From Phoronis australis (taxonomy: Eukaryota; Phoronida; Phoronidae), in assembly GCA_002633005.1 (NCBI GenBank), contig NMRA01000007.1, forward strand, positions 638,811-702,810: 64,000 nucleotides of DNA, in the 5' to 3' direction. The first letter of the stretch is position 1; each line of letters starts with the position of its first letter. The notes below the pieces were generated by a model. It was not told where the DNA came from. It ran no database searches and was given only the letters and a program-made list of their open reading frames with translations. The position numbers were made by a program, and so were the translations under genes. Positions 38,401 through 53,400 of this stretch are shown here, piece after piece.

Positions 38401-41400
38401 TATGTGCCAAATTTCATGAACGTATGTCAAAGGGTTTTGGAGATAGAGCAGCGGACGCCGGACGCCGGACGCAGGACGGACGCCGCCCGGACGGACGGAC
38501 GGACGGACAGAGATGACGGCATAATGCGTCCACATATAAATATGTGGGCGTATAAAAATAACGAAGTGCAAGGCAAGGACAAAATTCAATGGTATATTTA
38601 TCACATATTCCCATTGTTAAACATATAACGAAGTAATTGATAAGCAGCTTTATAACTGACCAGTTTGGAAAAGCCATTGCCATTATTCAACGTTTCGTTG
38701 CATGAACTAAAATAATTGCCAAAAAGACCTCCCTAACTCATTTTATATTATAGCGCTGCTGTAAACATTCAAATTAATTTAATGCTCTAGGCACTTAAAT
38801 TGGTGAGCCTGGTGTGAGTGCTTAACCCAGACATGAAAGCTTAAATCTGATCTTTCAAGAAATTGAGGGTGGGCAGTTACAGTACACTGGGTGGATCCAG
38901 GATTTATTAAAAGGGGTGTCAGACCAAGAATTTTTTAAAAATGGGGGTCCAAGTCAACAATTTGAAAATTCTAGATTTGATATCACTAAAATCAAGGGAA
39001 AAAGGGGGGTCCAGACCCTTGATCCCACCTGGATCAGCCTATGTATCACCCGTACATGGGTGCTTAACTTCCCCCAGAAAGACGCCCTGGCCCGCATGAC
39101 CTTTGAAATTGAAGTACACAGACCCAAAGTTGAAAGAATTTTCTGTAAGTCTAGTTGCCAAAGTGAAAGTTAAATCAACAGTCTCTAACCGACATAACAT
39201 AATGAAGTAGCTCAGTACATATTAACAAGAGAAAGTATGTGTTAAGTAGTAGATGCTAAGTTAGATCAATCAAATGCCCTACTGTTGTTTGCACAGTTCA
39301 AGTTTTGCAACTTACGCGAGGCATTGTATCCCGAGGCCAATTGATGCACTGCAGATGCACAGGAATGGGTCATCCTTAAAATGTCATGTGACCCTGACAT
39401 TTGTTTTCTTGGCATTAAAATATGATTTGTGGTGAATATTTCACTTGTCACATCAACTGTGACTAGACTAGCTTTGAAGTTGTCTTAACCTGTAAACCAC
39501 TCTTGCAGTGTTCAGTCGAAATTATTGCTTATAACTATTGTTTCCAAAAATTTAACCTAGAGCACATCCCAAGTTGGGTCACCTCTTCAAGACTCTGCTG
39601 AGTACAACAGCTCTCACCTGAAGAATTTTGCCCTGGCCGAGTATAAAAACGCGGCAGAAATTGTACCGCAGGCTCAAACCTTGCCGCAGGGGTTGCAGTG
39701 GTAACCGTGATCAGTCTGGGTTCACTTGTAGATGAAGCTGTTGGAAGGAGAAATCATGACAACTGTTACCAAGGTGTACAATCATGTTTTTCAAAGAGCC
39801 TGTTGGCTTTTGTCTTTCAGGAAATTCTGACAACAACCAACCAAAAGTCGACATTTTTATCTTTCAGATTTCTCAAAATGTTCTGTGTTCTGTCTAAAAT
39901 GAGTAAACTATGGATTTATGTCTTTTGACTTCGAGTTGTACACAGAGTTTCTGACTTTTGACCTGTAGCTTGATGGTTGTAAAACAGAGTAAGCGATACA
40001 ATTTTTATTCGAAAGTCATGACAGAAGCCAGTAATTCGACTCTTTAAGCTGTAGGCACCTGGACATTTCAACGGTTCAAGACGAAGGGGTCGAGGCCAGC
40101 AGCTAACATATAGCATGCTTTTAACAGCAAAAAATAATGATGTCCAAGGACTAAATTTAAATTTACCACCGACTGTTAAAAGATAATGAAGTACCTAGCA
40201 CCTTTAATACTGCCATCATGTTTATCTATAGGCACTTTATAATTTATTATAGTTGGCATACGGGAACTCTCCCCTTATTGAGGACACACTTGCCTTATTT
40301 AACAAATTAATCAAAATTTGTTTTGAAAAATATATTTTGTACCTCACTTATTTCACACGATGCTACATGTACTTGATGGGAATTTCTTGGCCTCACCTTA
40401 GTTGAACAGGTTCAGTTTTGCACTTTGAAAATGTCACGTATCACTATTCCAGTGATCCACAATTTTAACTAACGTCTGAACATTTTATATTCACCATAAT
40501 TCATCCATTTTTACGGGATGTATCATGCTACTGTTTACATGTGGTGATAGGGTCACTCAAGAGTCAATTGCCCAAAATGGCACTTCACCAACGATGGCGT
40601 GAAGTACTGAGCAGAGTAAAGTGACTTTATATTATTGTCCTTTTGATTCATGTTGGCAACTCCAATTCAAAGAACATTAAAAAATGACAAACGTTTATTG
40701 GATTAGTCTGAACTTGTTGGCCCTTGCTGGTTGTCGTTATGTTGCAAACATCTCTTGTGGCAGTTTCTCTTAATATTCATCTTTCCATGGAATGAATTTC
40801 TGTATTTAATTATTTCAATTGAACGTCATACTAAATGACCATTTTCACCAACTCAGCTGTCTTCTTTATCTCTGGAAATGTAGCTTTGCTATTCATTATG
40901 GGACAGGAACAAAAACAATCAGCATAAGTCGTGCTCACCTAAAAAGGAATAAAAATTCTCATGAAAAACTTCTGGACACTTCAAGCACTTTGGTGAACAG
41001 AGAAGGGGCCGCCAAAAAAGACAAGAGCAACTCAAAAGGGTTCAAATGCGCCCATGACTGCACTGCTAACTCTGTTTCTATGAATTTTTTAATAAAAAAT
41101 TGGCCACTAGGTGGTGCACAATATGTACGACCTGTCTGTAAATGGAAGGCCTCATAATCTTCCTTAACAGAAATCTGTTTGTAAAAAATCATGAAAATCT
41201 AGCCAGGAGCTCTGAGGATAGAGAAGCAAACAAAGTAAAAACAAAATTGCCACTAGGGGGCACAGCAGTTGTCAGATCTGTCTGAAAAAAGTTGTCATCT
41301 GTTACTATGTTAATACTGAGGAATATATTCGCAAAGATTCCGAGAGGGGTTCACGAGATACAGCTGTGGACACACTAAAAATCACCACTAGGAGACGCCA

Positions 41401-44400
41401 CAGAAGTTGGACCCATCTGAACATCAACGTCGGTCATGCTGCTCTCCATAGGAAATTATCTTCCAATTTTCTTGATGATTCTTGGAAAAGTTAGGTGGAT
41501 AAAGAGGCTGAAGCCAAAACAGATTCAAAAATAAGAATACATTAAATCCGCAAAAAAAATTAAAAGGTATTACTGCCAAGTTAATAGAAACTGTGTCACT
41601 GGACTCTGAAGATATGGAGGTAAATTCAAAAAAATCAAAATTGCAAATAGGGCGCACTACAGAGGTGGACGCCAAACAATACTCGAAAACAGTTAAGAAT
41701 GAAGCCACTAGGTGTAGCAGAATACACCGAATCCACCCAAAAATGAGAAAGTGGTGTCGTCTCCTTTACAGACACCTATTTGCCAAATTTCATAAAAATC
41801 CATCAAGGAACACTGAAGATCCAGAGGAAAATGTTAAAAAATACAAGAGCAACGCTGGGGCGTTAAGATGCGCCCACGGTGCATTCAATGCAATATATTT
41901 CTAAGAGCTACTAGAAGGTGCTACAGTAGTCAAATCAGCCCGAAATTCAAATCAAGGTGCTTGCCATCACATACTGCTGAGTCAAGTTTCATTGAAATTT
42001 GTCAATCAGTTCTCTAGATAACCCGAAGTGCTCTTTCCCCTAAACAACACTTGAAATACACTTGTCGAGGAACACAATTGTGCCAGCACATGGTCATCAT
42101 TAACTAATGTAAAGTTTTATTAAAATCCATCAAAAGAGCAAGAAAGTCAGATGCAACAAAATTAAATGGCCACTACTGGACAGGTGTTCCTACAGCAGTT
42201 ATCAAAACACTGAGTATTTCCCATCGGGATTACCACAAGTACCATTTCCACCAGCTGGGGGCCTCATTCCACGAAGCATTGAGGATTTCCCATCAGCGCT
42301 TTTGCGGGTACCATTTCCAGCAGCTGGGGGCCTCAATCCACGAATCCTTGATGATTTCCCATCAGCGTTACCACGGGTACCATTCACAGTAGCTGGGGGT
42401 TTGATTCCACGAAGCATTGAGGATTTCCCATCAGTGTTACCGTGCGTATCATTTCCAGCAGTTGGGGGCCTCATTCCACGAAGCATTGAGGATTTCTGAT
42501 CAGCGTTAAAACGGGTACCATTTCTGGGAGCTGAGGGCCTTATTCCACGAAGCCTTGAGGATTTACGATCAGCGTTACCATGGGTACCATTTCTAGAAGT
42601 TGAGGGTCTGATTCCTCGAAGCAGTGGGTATTTTCCATCAGCGTTACCACGGGTACCATTTCTAGCAGTTGGGGGTCTAATTCCACGAAGCATTGAGGAT
42701 TTCCCATCAGGGTAATCATGGCTACCATTTCCAGTAACAGGGGTCCTGAATCCTCTAGGCAGTGAGTTATTCTCAAGGTTACCACGGGTACCATTGCCAG
42801 CAGTTGGGGGCGGGATCCCTTGCATCAGCGAGGTTCCCACATCAGGATTACCACGGGCACCATTTCCAGCAAGAGGGGGTCTTTTCCAATGAAGACTGCC
42901 ATGACTAACATTTCCATGAGCCGGGAGTCGGAACCCCCCAACAGGTGAGGGCTGCCCAACAGGATTTCCATCTTTTGCCAAGGAATCTGTAAAGGAACAA
43001 TTAATGAAATTATTATTACAGCCTTGGTCAACAGATGCCACCACTTGAATTCCTTCAGAGTACAGACTACATTGACTCCTCGTAGTAGCCAATGCCGTAA
43101 TAGTAACCTGCGTTTGGGAAACCAGTTTTCTCCACCGAATAACGAGCATCAAACATGTTCTCAAAATCTAGGCCCCCTGTAAGTGACTGACAAAATGTTA
43201 CCATAAGCAGTTCCTGGTTAATTCAGCTAGCACATTTAATTTACAGGCGCAGTGTAATTTTTCTTGCTCATTACCAACGAACCCCAATAAGAGGCCTGCC
43301 ACACAATCAGTGTATATAGAGAAATGGTCAGATTTATGTAACAAATGCAGGTGCATAACTGTCGTAAACAATCTCGCCAAACGCACCACGACATGAAAAC
43401 TAACATTGATATGATTCAACTTGCCTGCAAGAATTGAAAACAACATAAAAATACACTTAACGTACACTTGGAAGATATTGCTAGATTCGTAACTTACACC
43501 AAACATGAGATAAGAACAATCTTTAAAAGGAAAAATAACTAACTAGAACAAGGGATTTTTTTATAAGGATCAATTCAGCATGGTCTCACTACTGCAGTAG
43601 ATCAAACTGGTTTTGGTACTCTTCCGCAGATGTAGAAGGCATGATTTCTGTTGTTTAATATCTAACCACAGAAATAATGAAGAACATTTAATATGAAATC
43701 TTTTTCGATGGTCATGTTCATATATTTTGCAAACACGAGACTGAGAATTATTTTGTTTATATGGTGCATTGATGAATGCATGAGTGGTTTTACTAGTACA
43801 CCATGTGCACAGTCATGTACACATTAGTTGACATGCGAATTTTTATGGTGGGTTGCGGGACTATGATAATAAGAGATATGAGTTAAACCTGATATTTCAG
43901 GTTTTGCTCTCATAACCATCCATGGTAATGTTGTAAAAAATCAAAAATACAAGGTAATGCAACCAGTTATCCTCCAAATTACAGCCAAAGCTCATAGATG
44001 TCTGTGTGCTGGTTCTGTAGCACTGACTTGACCATCCACCAGTCTCAACCTTCAGTAAACAAACAATGTTAGACAGTTTCCATTTGGACTAGGCTATTTT
44101 TAGGAGGCAGAAGTTTCACCAAACACTCTTAAAGTACGCAGTCATGTGTATTCACCCACAAACATGTTGAAGTACGATAATCTCTTTCGATTACGTTCTA
44201 GCATTACGACAACTAAAAATAATCTACCACGTTTACTTATATCTTTCTAGAATATATGAACCAGAGAAGATTGGAATTCCGAACCCTTTCTATTACCCGG
44301 TTACGTAATACAAACAGTAACTAACTTGTAGAAGATTACATTTTTCCCTTATAAACACTAACACTACAGCGCAACACTAAAGCTACATTTGTTCCTGTGT

Positions 44401-47400
44401 TGAAATGCATTTGTTGGCAATCTCAACGGTATACAAATACTGCGATAACCTGCAGTACCATTGTGCACTTCGTCCCATAGCGAAAATTATCTATCTGCCT
44501 TCATTGTTGCATAAACATGTTATGGACTAGGCTTAACGACTGATTGAGAAAGTGACATTTGGGGCAAACAATGATTTGACTGACACTGACATTATAAACA
44601 CGGCGCAAAACAAATTTAAACAAGAGCAGCATTAGAGTGTTCAAGTGCACCAAAGATGGCACTGCAAAAACGAACACCAAGTAGTGCAGAATACGTCAAA
44701 TCCATCCCAAAATGGATAGATGCTATCGCCATTATAACAGAAACTTGTTTGCCAAATTTCAATAAAAACTGTCAAAGAAATCTAAACATACCACTAGGGG
44801 GTACTGCGGTAGTCAGAACTTTCCAGAAGTGAAAGGGAGCCGTAGTCACATTAATTTTATAGTCTATATAACATTTTGTAAAATTTCACAATGATCCTTC
44901 AAAGGATTAAGGAGACGCAAAAAGACAAAAATTGTTAACAGGAGGCATTGCAGTTGCCACATCTTCCTAACAGGAAAAAAAGAAAATAGAGGTAAAGGCA
45001 AAAAAACTAAAACTGCCACTAGAGGGCATAGGGGTAGTCAAATGGGTCTGAAACTTTTCCTAATATGTTGTCAGCTACAAAAAACGTGTCCGTAATTTAA
45101 CTAAGATCCTACAAAGGTTAAGGAGACACAGCCATGGATGCAAAAAAACACAGTTAGGGGACGCCAAAGCAATTGAACCCATCCGAATATCAACGTCAGT
45201 CGTGGCTTTTTCATCAGAAATACATCTGCCAATTTTCACAACGATCCTTCAAGCAGTTCAGCAAATAGAGGGGATGCCAAAAATGGACTCAAAACTATTA
45301 AAAATACCCACTACGAGACCCACAATATGTAAAATCTGTCCAAAAACGGAAAGGCATTGTTGTCACCTTAACAGAATCCTACCTGCCACATCCGACGACA
45401 CACAGGAAAACATAAAAAAATAAAATTGCCACTAGAGGGCATACCAAACATCGGATTGGATCGAAACTCAACATCAGTTGTCGGCAACACAAGAATATTT
45501 GTCAAATTTCACAAAGTTCCTCCAAGGGGTTAAGGAGATAGAGCCATGGATGCAAAAAGAAAAAATCCCCACTAGGGGTGCCAGAGTTGTTGAACACCTC
45601 TGAAACTCAACTTCAATTGTGATATTTTTTAGGTAGACACATGCCAATTTTCATAGCACTTAGGCTGACAGAAAGGCAGACGCCAAAAGCAGACGTCAGA
45701 AATTCAAACAACACCAATGCAGAACATGGATATGTGCCCACCATCACATCGCATATTTCGTAGATACAAGAGATGATCACTATTTTCAACATTACCGCTA
45801 AATGAAGCAATACTAGTGAACTTAAAATAACCTCTAGGGGATGCATAACAAGTGCGCAATGCTCTCCTCAATAGGAACACACACCTGTCGAGACCCTAAA
45901 AGCCAAATAAACCTTGCACTGGAGGCCCACTGTAGTTGTCATATATGTCCAAAATTCACGTTCATAGAGATACACGTTGCCAAATTTTACAAAGAACCCA
46001 CAGGAAGAAACAGCTGCGGATGGGAAAAAAGCAAAATGCTAGCACGGGACAGCACAGTGTTCAAAAGCGTCCAAAAATCTTCAACCATGCTCCTCCCAGT
46101 AGGAACATTCACAATTTTCATATCAATTCTTAGAGTGGTTTGGCCGATAGAGAGATAGATACCTAAAACAGACTCTAACACAAAAACCGACCACTAGGAG
46201 GCGTACACTATGTTTTAAATCCATCTGAAAACAAAAAGGTGTCAAAGCCGTATTAATAGAAGCTTACCGTACTCGTCCGAGTTACCGCCCATGCTCGGCT
46301 TACCGCCCACCCCCGAAATTTTCAAATTTTCATTTTTAAGTGCCCATGCTCTGCTTACCGCCAACCCCCAATTTTTCATGATCGAGACTTTCTTAAAAGT
46401 GTCTGTGCTTCTGTGAACATTCGTCGCTCAAAACTAAGATTCCAAACCCTGCGCAACTCGCTTACCTTTCAGTGACAATCAATCAGTTTTGGCGGAACAG
46501 GGACCTTGCCAAATACCTGATGGGCGTATTCTCATGCACTTTACTGAAGGAGACACAATTATTTCCTTTGGTTCACACGGAACTCGTGTCAGCATTTACT
46601 GATCACTGAGACAGCGCTTGTCGAATGTATTTCATTGCCGAAGAAGAACCAGCAAAGCAGCTCTTTTGACAGAAATTTCAAGCTCGCTGCCTACCTTTCT
46701 GTGATTTCCCGTGAGTGTCGTGAAAGTACACAAAACATGACCACCATGAGCACCGACATAATTCTGGACACATTGTTTTGAATACAAGCAGACACGAGTC
46801 ATTGTGACAAGTGAACTTGTCTTGCTGTTCCCTGCCTTGGTTAAATGCATGTTTTAAATGACTCACTCCAGACACCAAAATGGAAGCACCCAACTAACAG
46901 CAACATCTCAAGAAATCAACTTGTCATTAAACACAAGTTGAACATTCTATCCACATCCACTCGTCAAAAACTTATTTTTTGAACTCTTGATTTGCCTGAT
47001 GTCTTTTTACATGATGTGTTTTTGCTTCATTATTTTAGCAGCCCATCAAGCACCCCTATTGCCTAATAGTAGTATCATCTGATTGTTGAGCACTGTGTTT
47101 TGAACAAGAGTGTTCAGAAAGAAATATACAATATATATAAAATGTTTCATTTTTCAAACTAGGTTCAAAGCATTTTAATGTTCTTAAAAGAACTGAGACA
47201 ATCATTAGCACCAGTCCTGTTTTGGTTGCCAAAGTGTCTAGCTGGGAGCAAATCTGCAAACTTAAGGCAGGTGCTTCCCTTATAAAAAGGTGGCGCACTA
47301 GCGGAGTTTTGCTTGATCTGCCTTTTCTCTCAAGAAACTTGCCTTACTGAACGCACGGCTACCTGACGTAGGAATACCTTAGTTCTAAGAGATGACGAGC

Positions 47401-50400
47401 AGCCATGGAGGTAAATACACATTTGCTAAATTTACTGCAAACTGTTTAAGAGATACAGCCATGAGCACAAAAAACGAAACTGCCACTAGGAGGTGCCACA
47501 GTAGCTGAAGTCATCGGAAAATCATCATCAGACGCCTACTTCATAGTAAGAAATTCAATATACATGCCAATTTTCACAATTTTATCCTAAAAGCGATTTG
47601 GTTGACAGAGGGGTGGACGCCAAAAAATAGACTTGAAAATGGTAAAAATGGCCACTAGGTGGCGCAAACTAAGTCAAATCCATCTGAAAACGGATAGCGT
47701 CACCACACTAACAAAAACCTCTACGCCAAATTTTTTGAAAATACGTTGAGGACCTTCGAAGATACAGAGGTTAACGTAAAAAAATAAAATTGCCACCAGG
47801 GGGCACACCAGTAGTCAAATCTGTCTGAAAGTCGCCATCGCCTTTGTCAACATCATATCAATGCACTTATTAAATTTAGTGAAGACCCTACTGACAGTTT
47901 AGGAGATACAGCCATAGGCGCAAAAAACAAAGCTGCCACTAGGAGGCGCTACAGTCGTCGAAATCATCGGATAATTATCGTCAGCCGTCCTCTTCATAGT
48001 AAGAGCATACATGCCAATTTCCACAATCATCCAAAGAGCGGTTTGGTAGATAGAGGGGTGGACACCTAAGACAATGGCCACTAGGTGGCGCAAATTACAT
48101 TGAATCTATCCGAAAACGGGAGGATAGTGTCATTTCACTAATAGACGCTTACACGCCACATTTTATGAAAATACGCTTAAGACCTTGGAATATATAGTGG
48201 TCAGCGTAAAAAACTAAAACCGCCACTAGGGGGCACACCGGTAGTCGGATCCGTCCGAAAGTTCGCTCATGCCGTCCCTTCCATGAAAGGAACACGTGCA
48301 AAATTTCATGAACATACGTCAAACGGTGTTGGAGTTGGAGCAGCGGATGCCGGACAGATGGAGATGACGGCATAATGCATCCATATGTAAATATGTGGGT
48401 GTATAACAAAAATGGCCACCAGAAGGCACTAAGAACGTCAAACTGTCCGAAAATACGAGGGCATTGTCATCTCCTTAATAGAAACCTATTTGCCAAATTT
48501 CATGAAAATACAGTTATCAAATTTAAAGATACAGAGGCAAACAGAGGCAACCACATAATTATTATAAACATGTGGATTCACAGTGGTACTTGGATCATTC
48601 CGAAATTCGTCATCTTCTGTCGTCAGTTTCATACAAAAAAACCTGCCAAATCTCATTAAGATCCTGCAAGGGGTTTAGGAGATACAGCTGTGGACAAGTA
48701 CACCCAAACACCAAGATACTAGCCATATGCACCCATATTTGTCATCCTTTTGAGTGTCGCATGGCATTGTGAATGACCAGTCAATGATCATTGACAGGTT
48801 CACTGCTCAGATTCACTTCTCATCTAGTAGTAGAGCCCCTATGCAGCAGTTCCTGATCATTACGTCATTTTTGATTAAGCGCATGTCATCGAGTGTTTAA
48901 AATTTCATTGAGCATAGTCGTATTAAAGTGTTTTAACTTTATGTCTCAGTAATTGTACTCTCGACTCTGTTTCTTAAATCTTCCATGTACACTGATGTAA
49001 ACACCGTTTTGTTGTCACGAGCACATGTTTCTACCATATTATTTCTTGAAATACGATTGCAACTAGGCTGAGTGCTGACCAACATCTTTCAACTTACAAA
49101 TACCACAATATCGCAAACGCTGGTATTTCTAAATTCCAAATGGTTGAGAAATGAAATTATCATTCGTGGTCATAATCTATGTCGATTACCGTAGTTCAAG
49201 ACACTGAGGTTTCGCTAAGTTAAGAGACTCAACTTTTGCAGGGAAAGAAATTTCTAAGGCCAAGACTATTACACAACTTGAAATTGGTTATAACTTCAAG
49301 GGAAACTTTTCATCAATGGTGAATTGTTTGGCCTAATGTGGAAATTCAGTGTAAATTTTTAATGTTTTTCAAAAAGGAAAGAGGTCCAGCCAGTGTTTGG
49401 CCCCAAAGTGAAGGTATTGATGTCCTGCAAGAACAGTGAAAAGTATCGAGATAGGCAAAACACAGTACGCAATAATATACTGCATACAATGTAACAGCAA
49501 AGCCACAAGATGTGCACATTGAGCTCATTATTTCAAAAACATAACTGCAGCGCTGGTTGGCAAACCAGCCATAGACCCACTGGAGGACTCGGATCCATTA
49601 TAGACTTCCACCCCCACATCCTTCGCATTTTGGGCATGGCAATTCAAAACCAGCACCATTGTGCAAATCGCAGAAAGCCCAAGAAAGATCTGGCCACTTG
49701 TGACCCACTTATCTTAATCCCACACCTTGTGTTCATCATTCTATAACAAAGTAACAAAAACCAACTACGTTAATCCTGCTGTGTTAAATATGCGAAATGG
49801 CGTTACCAAACAATACAAATCAGGGTATGTCAAACTTACCGAAATGCAGGAATCCAAGGAACCCTAAGATTGCCTCCCAGTATTGACTCAATGTTTCTTC
49901 ATCTGTAGTCCCGAACTGTTTAACCAGCGCTGCCCAGAGGATGAGAGTTTGTTTTGAGGTTAGTGTCGTCACCGGGTTGTCTAGAAGCATGAGCAAGATC
50001 AAAAAGTATGTAAGATAATGGCTCCAGTGAAAAAATATAGAAACTCCTCGATTCCCATTAACAGATAGGAACTGTGTGTGGGAGAGGAACTACCTAACAT
50101 GTGATTTGTGACGGAACAATACAGACAGCATCTGAGTAAGAAAAAACGGAGTTGGTAACACAAACACTGACATAGTGACGATCTAAAAAATTCATTGGCT
50201 TGGGTCCGCTTGCTGCTTTCACATCATGTGGTTAACGGATACCATCATGATCCTTGGCTTACCAAATACTGACAAAAGCAAGAACGAATAGGCATCTGAA
50301 ACGAACTATGGTCACCTTTTCATCTCAGGAAACCGATCACCTTTTTGTCATCGGGAGATATTTCGAACATGAAAATATTTAATATATGCGCTAACTACAA

Positions 50401-53400
50401 TCTACTCCGACCTGAAGCTAGCTTACCATGAAACAACAAAAGAGGGAGTGAGATACAAGGTCATAAATAATATACCATGAAATTGACAAACACACATGAT
50501 ACAAGAAGCTGTAGAGGTGGGTGACAATTTGCCAACCGAATCTGCCTGGTGTGCGACCACACATGCTTATATTATGTAATACAAAAACACATCTTACATT
50601 AAATATGGGTTACGGGAAGGTTTTGACGAGAAATTTAGGATTAAAAGGTTTTGCCAATAGAGCCAAGAGGGCCACACTCCAAAAATGTAAGAGTTACTCT
50701 CTCTATCTCACAATCTCTCTAAGGAATATGAATTCTTAAAGATGACGATGCTTTTCGGATAGTTTCAATTACTGTGGCGTACCCTAGTGGCATTTTTTTC
50801 TCCTTTGTGGCTCTTTCTCCCAAACTTCTTGCAGGATCTAATTGTTAAATTTGACTGGACAGGTGTATTTCTAGAAATGGGATAACAATTGATGAGGACT
50901 TTTGGACTGATCGAACTACCATTGTGGCTCTTAGAAACAAAAAGAAACAATTTTTTTACTTTTTCTTGAGCATTCTCTGATGGATTTTATTTCAGAAATG
51001 TTTTCAATTTTGGATGCATTTGATGTATTGTATGTCACCTATTGGTCATTTGTTCAGCAGGTGACATAGCCAATAATTTAAATCTATCTGGGAAAGGGAG
51101 GGTATCATCATCTCTTAAAGGGAATCCTACTTGCTTATTTTCACCGAAATCTGTCAAGGAACTCTGAAGGCAAAGTGGTAAACGTAAAAAAATAAAATTG
51201 CCACTAGGGGGCACGCTGGTAGTCGAATGTGTCAAAATATTCACTCATGCTGTCCCAATTATGATAGAAACATCTTTGAAAAATTTTGCAAATATCTGTC
51301 AAGGCCTTTTGGAGATATATCAACCGATGCCGGACAGATGGCGATGAAAGCATAACCAAGTGCTCGCAATGCTTAATATTTACAACACTGGTCGCACATC
51401 GGACATCATTCCCTAAAATCACTCACTGCACATGCCAAATGTCTTGAGGACATTTTCAAACTGATCTTCTTCCTATGAATTATGAACAACATCCAAGTAA
51501 AAGTTATGGTAGGGCTGCCATTGCTTCACTGAACTGTAGGGTAGGAAATTCATCGGTTTTGATTTAAGCACCCTCTTTCCATCATTGGGACTCATTACTT
51601 AACCTAAAAACTCTATGATTTCACAAAAACAGGATAAGAGAAGCAATATTGATTCGAACATCTCTGAAAAAGGTCATTGAAGAGAAGGTGGATACCACCA
51701 GCCGGCTACACAGTACCATGGTCTCAACTGGCCGCAATAGAGACAGTGTTACTCTCCATCAGCCGGCTAGACAGTACGACGGTCTCAACTGGCCGCAATA
51801 GAGACAGTGGTACTCTCCATCAGCCGGCTAGACAGTACCACGGTCTCACCTAGCCGTAATAGAGACAGTGGTACTCTCTATCAGCCAGCCTCCACCAAGT
51901 GTTGGAATTTACATCAAATGACATCCAGTTTCAACAAGAGCAACACAAAGTGTTGATATGCACCCCCAGTGCACTGCACACGGCGTGTTTCTAGAGGTGC
52001 TTATCGGTTTCATAGAGTGACCACAAGGGAGAGCTGCAGCAGTCAGAGTTGAGAAAAAGTGTGGGAGCTGCATCAGTCACACTTGGGGAAAAGTGTTTGG
52101 GTGCGCAACCTTTCAAACCTAACAATTCTAAGTTTAAAGATTAAACAGTCTACGACATTTGCAACAACGAAGTAAAACATGCTACGAAGGGAAAGCATGA
52201 CGCATCCAAAAAATTGCAGGTGTACATCCTTCATTAAGAAAACCATGAGGCTTGGCAGGTACCAACAGACATATGGGCACACGCAGTCTGTGTTATGCTG
52301 TTTAAGCCGGGTTTTGACATTGGAATGCCAATCATGCATTAACTTTAAGAACGACCTATACTTACATCCCATGAAATTTTTAAGGGTGGCGATATCATCG
52401 GACGAGAATAGGAGTGGGTCATTAACAGTCTTCATTACAGCTAATGCTAGCTCCAATTTAGGCCACAGGGTAGCGTACTGCCACATCTCGAACTGCAGCG
52501 ACTTGCGTTTGATCTGATCCTTTCGTTGGTGTTCACAGGTCATGTTGACTAAATGAAGGAAGAAACACTTGAAAGAATAATTAACATGGCCGGCCTACTT
52601 TAAGGCCATGAGTAACCTCAAAATCTGCATAACACTCCCTAACGGAAATCTCAGAAATGAATGATTGGATTCGAACAAATTGGTAATATATTGATTTTGC
52701 AATATTCTGTAAAACACTGCTAGGAACTATTTCCAAGAATTCCATTCTGGGTAATATGCTATCAACTCAACAACAGATTTCTGCAATTGTCATGACAACT
52801 AAAGAGTTGTATTAAACAAAAGCAAGTCAAGCATTTGTTAAAAATGACCAAAGTGCCTTAGATAAACGCATTTTTATTGCCAAAAGTTTATACCATAATT
52901 TTTTTTAAAGATAAGCAAGAGGAATATCGTAGCAACACTTTTCAACTTAAAAATGAACTTTTGTACGGTACATGACGGAAAGTAGCTTCGGCATTTCTTG
53001 CTATGACCTTGACAATGCGATCAAGGTTGCCAAAATCGGGTGGAGCTGGGAGTAACCCATCCAGCCACAACTTGTAACAACTACGGGTATATGAACATAA
53101 ATATAGAACTTCTTTCTAGACATTATGCACTATCCCATTCAAATTTCACTGCATTGTGTGGAGACTTTAAGATCACTCTGTTTCGGAGCCCTCTACACGC
53201 ATCGTGTCACCCCATTGTGTTGCTCAGGCACGTTGAACACTAGAGATTGGGACACAACAAAGGAACAGCTATGTCATGTAGTTGCAATGCTCATTATTGC
53301 TTGATGAAATGAAAATACTCCAAGTATCCATGTTGTCGTGATGTGCTTTGTTTGTTGGTTTGTTTGTTTGTGCACACTCTGCAGATCGCACTTTGCTTGA

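Noticed and set aside
42302-43031. Other long frames on both strands across the 69-bp repeat
   Set aside because: They are shadows of the periodic array. The phase 1 minus-strand frame alone joins the neighbouring exons in frame.
47056-47280. Minus-strand segment after acceptor-like GCCTTAAGTTTGCAG
   Set aside because: No frame after the acceptor gives both a good donor and phase 1 continuity; the phase 0 frame runs to a stop.
50255-50310. Possible 33-nt phase 1-1 exon AYSFLLLSVF between GTTCGTTTCAG and GTAAGCC
   Set aside because: Too short to support without transcript data, and the hydrophobic content does not suit the ectodomain context.
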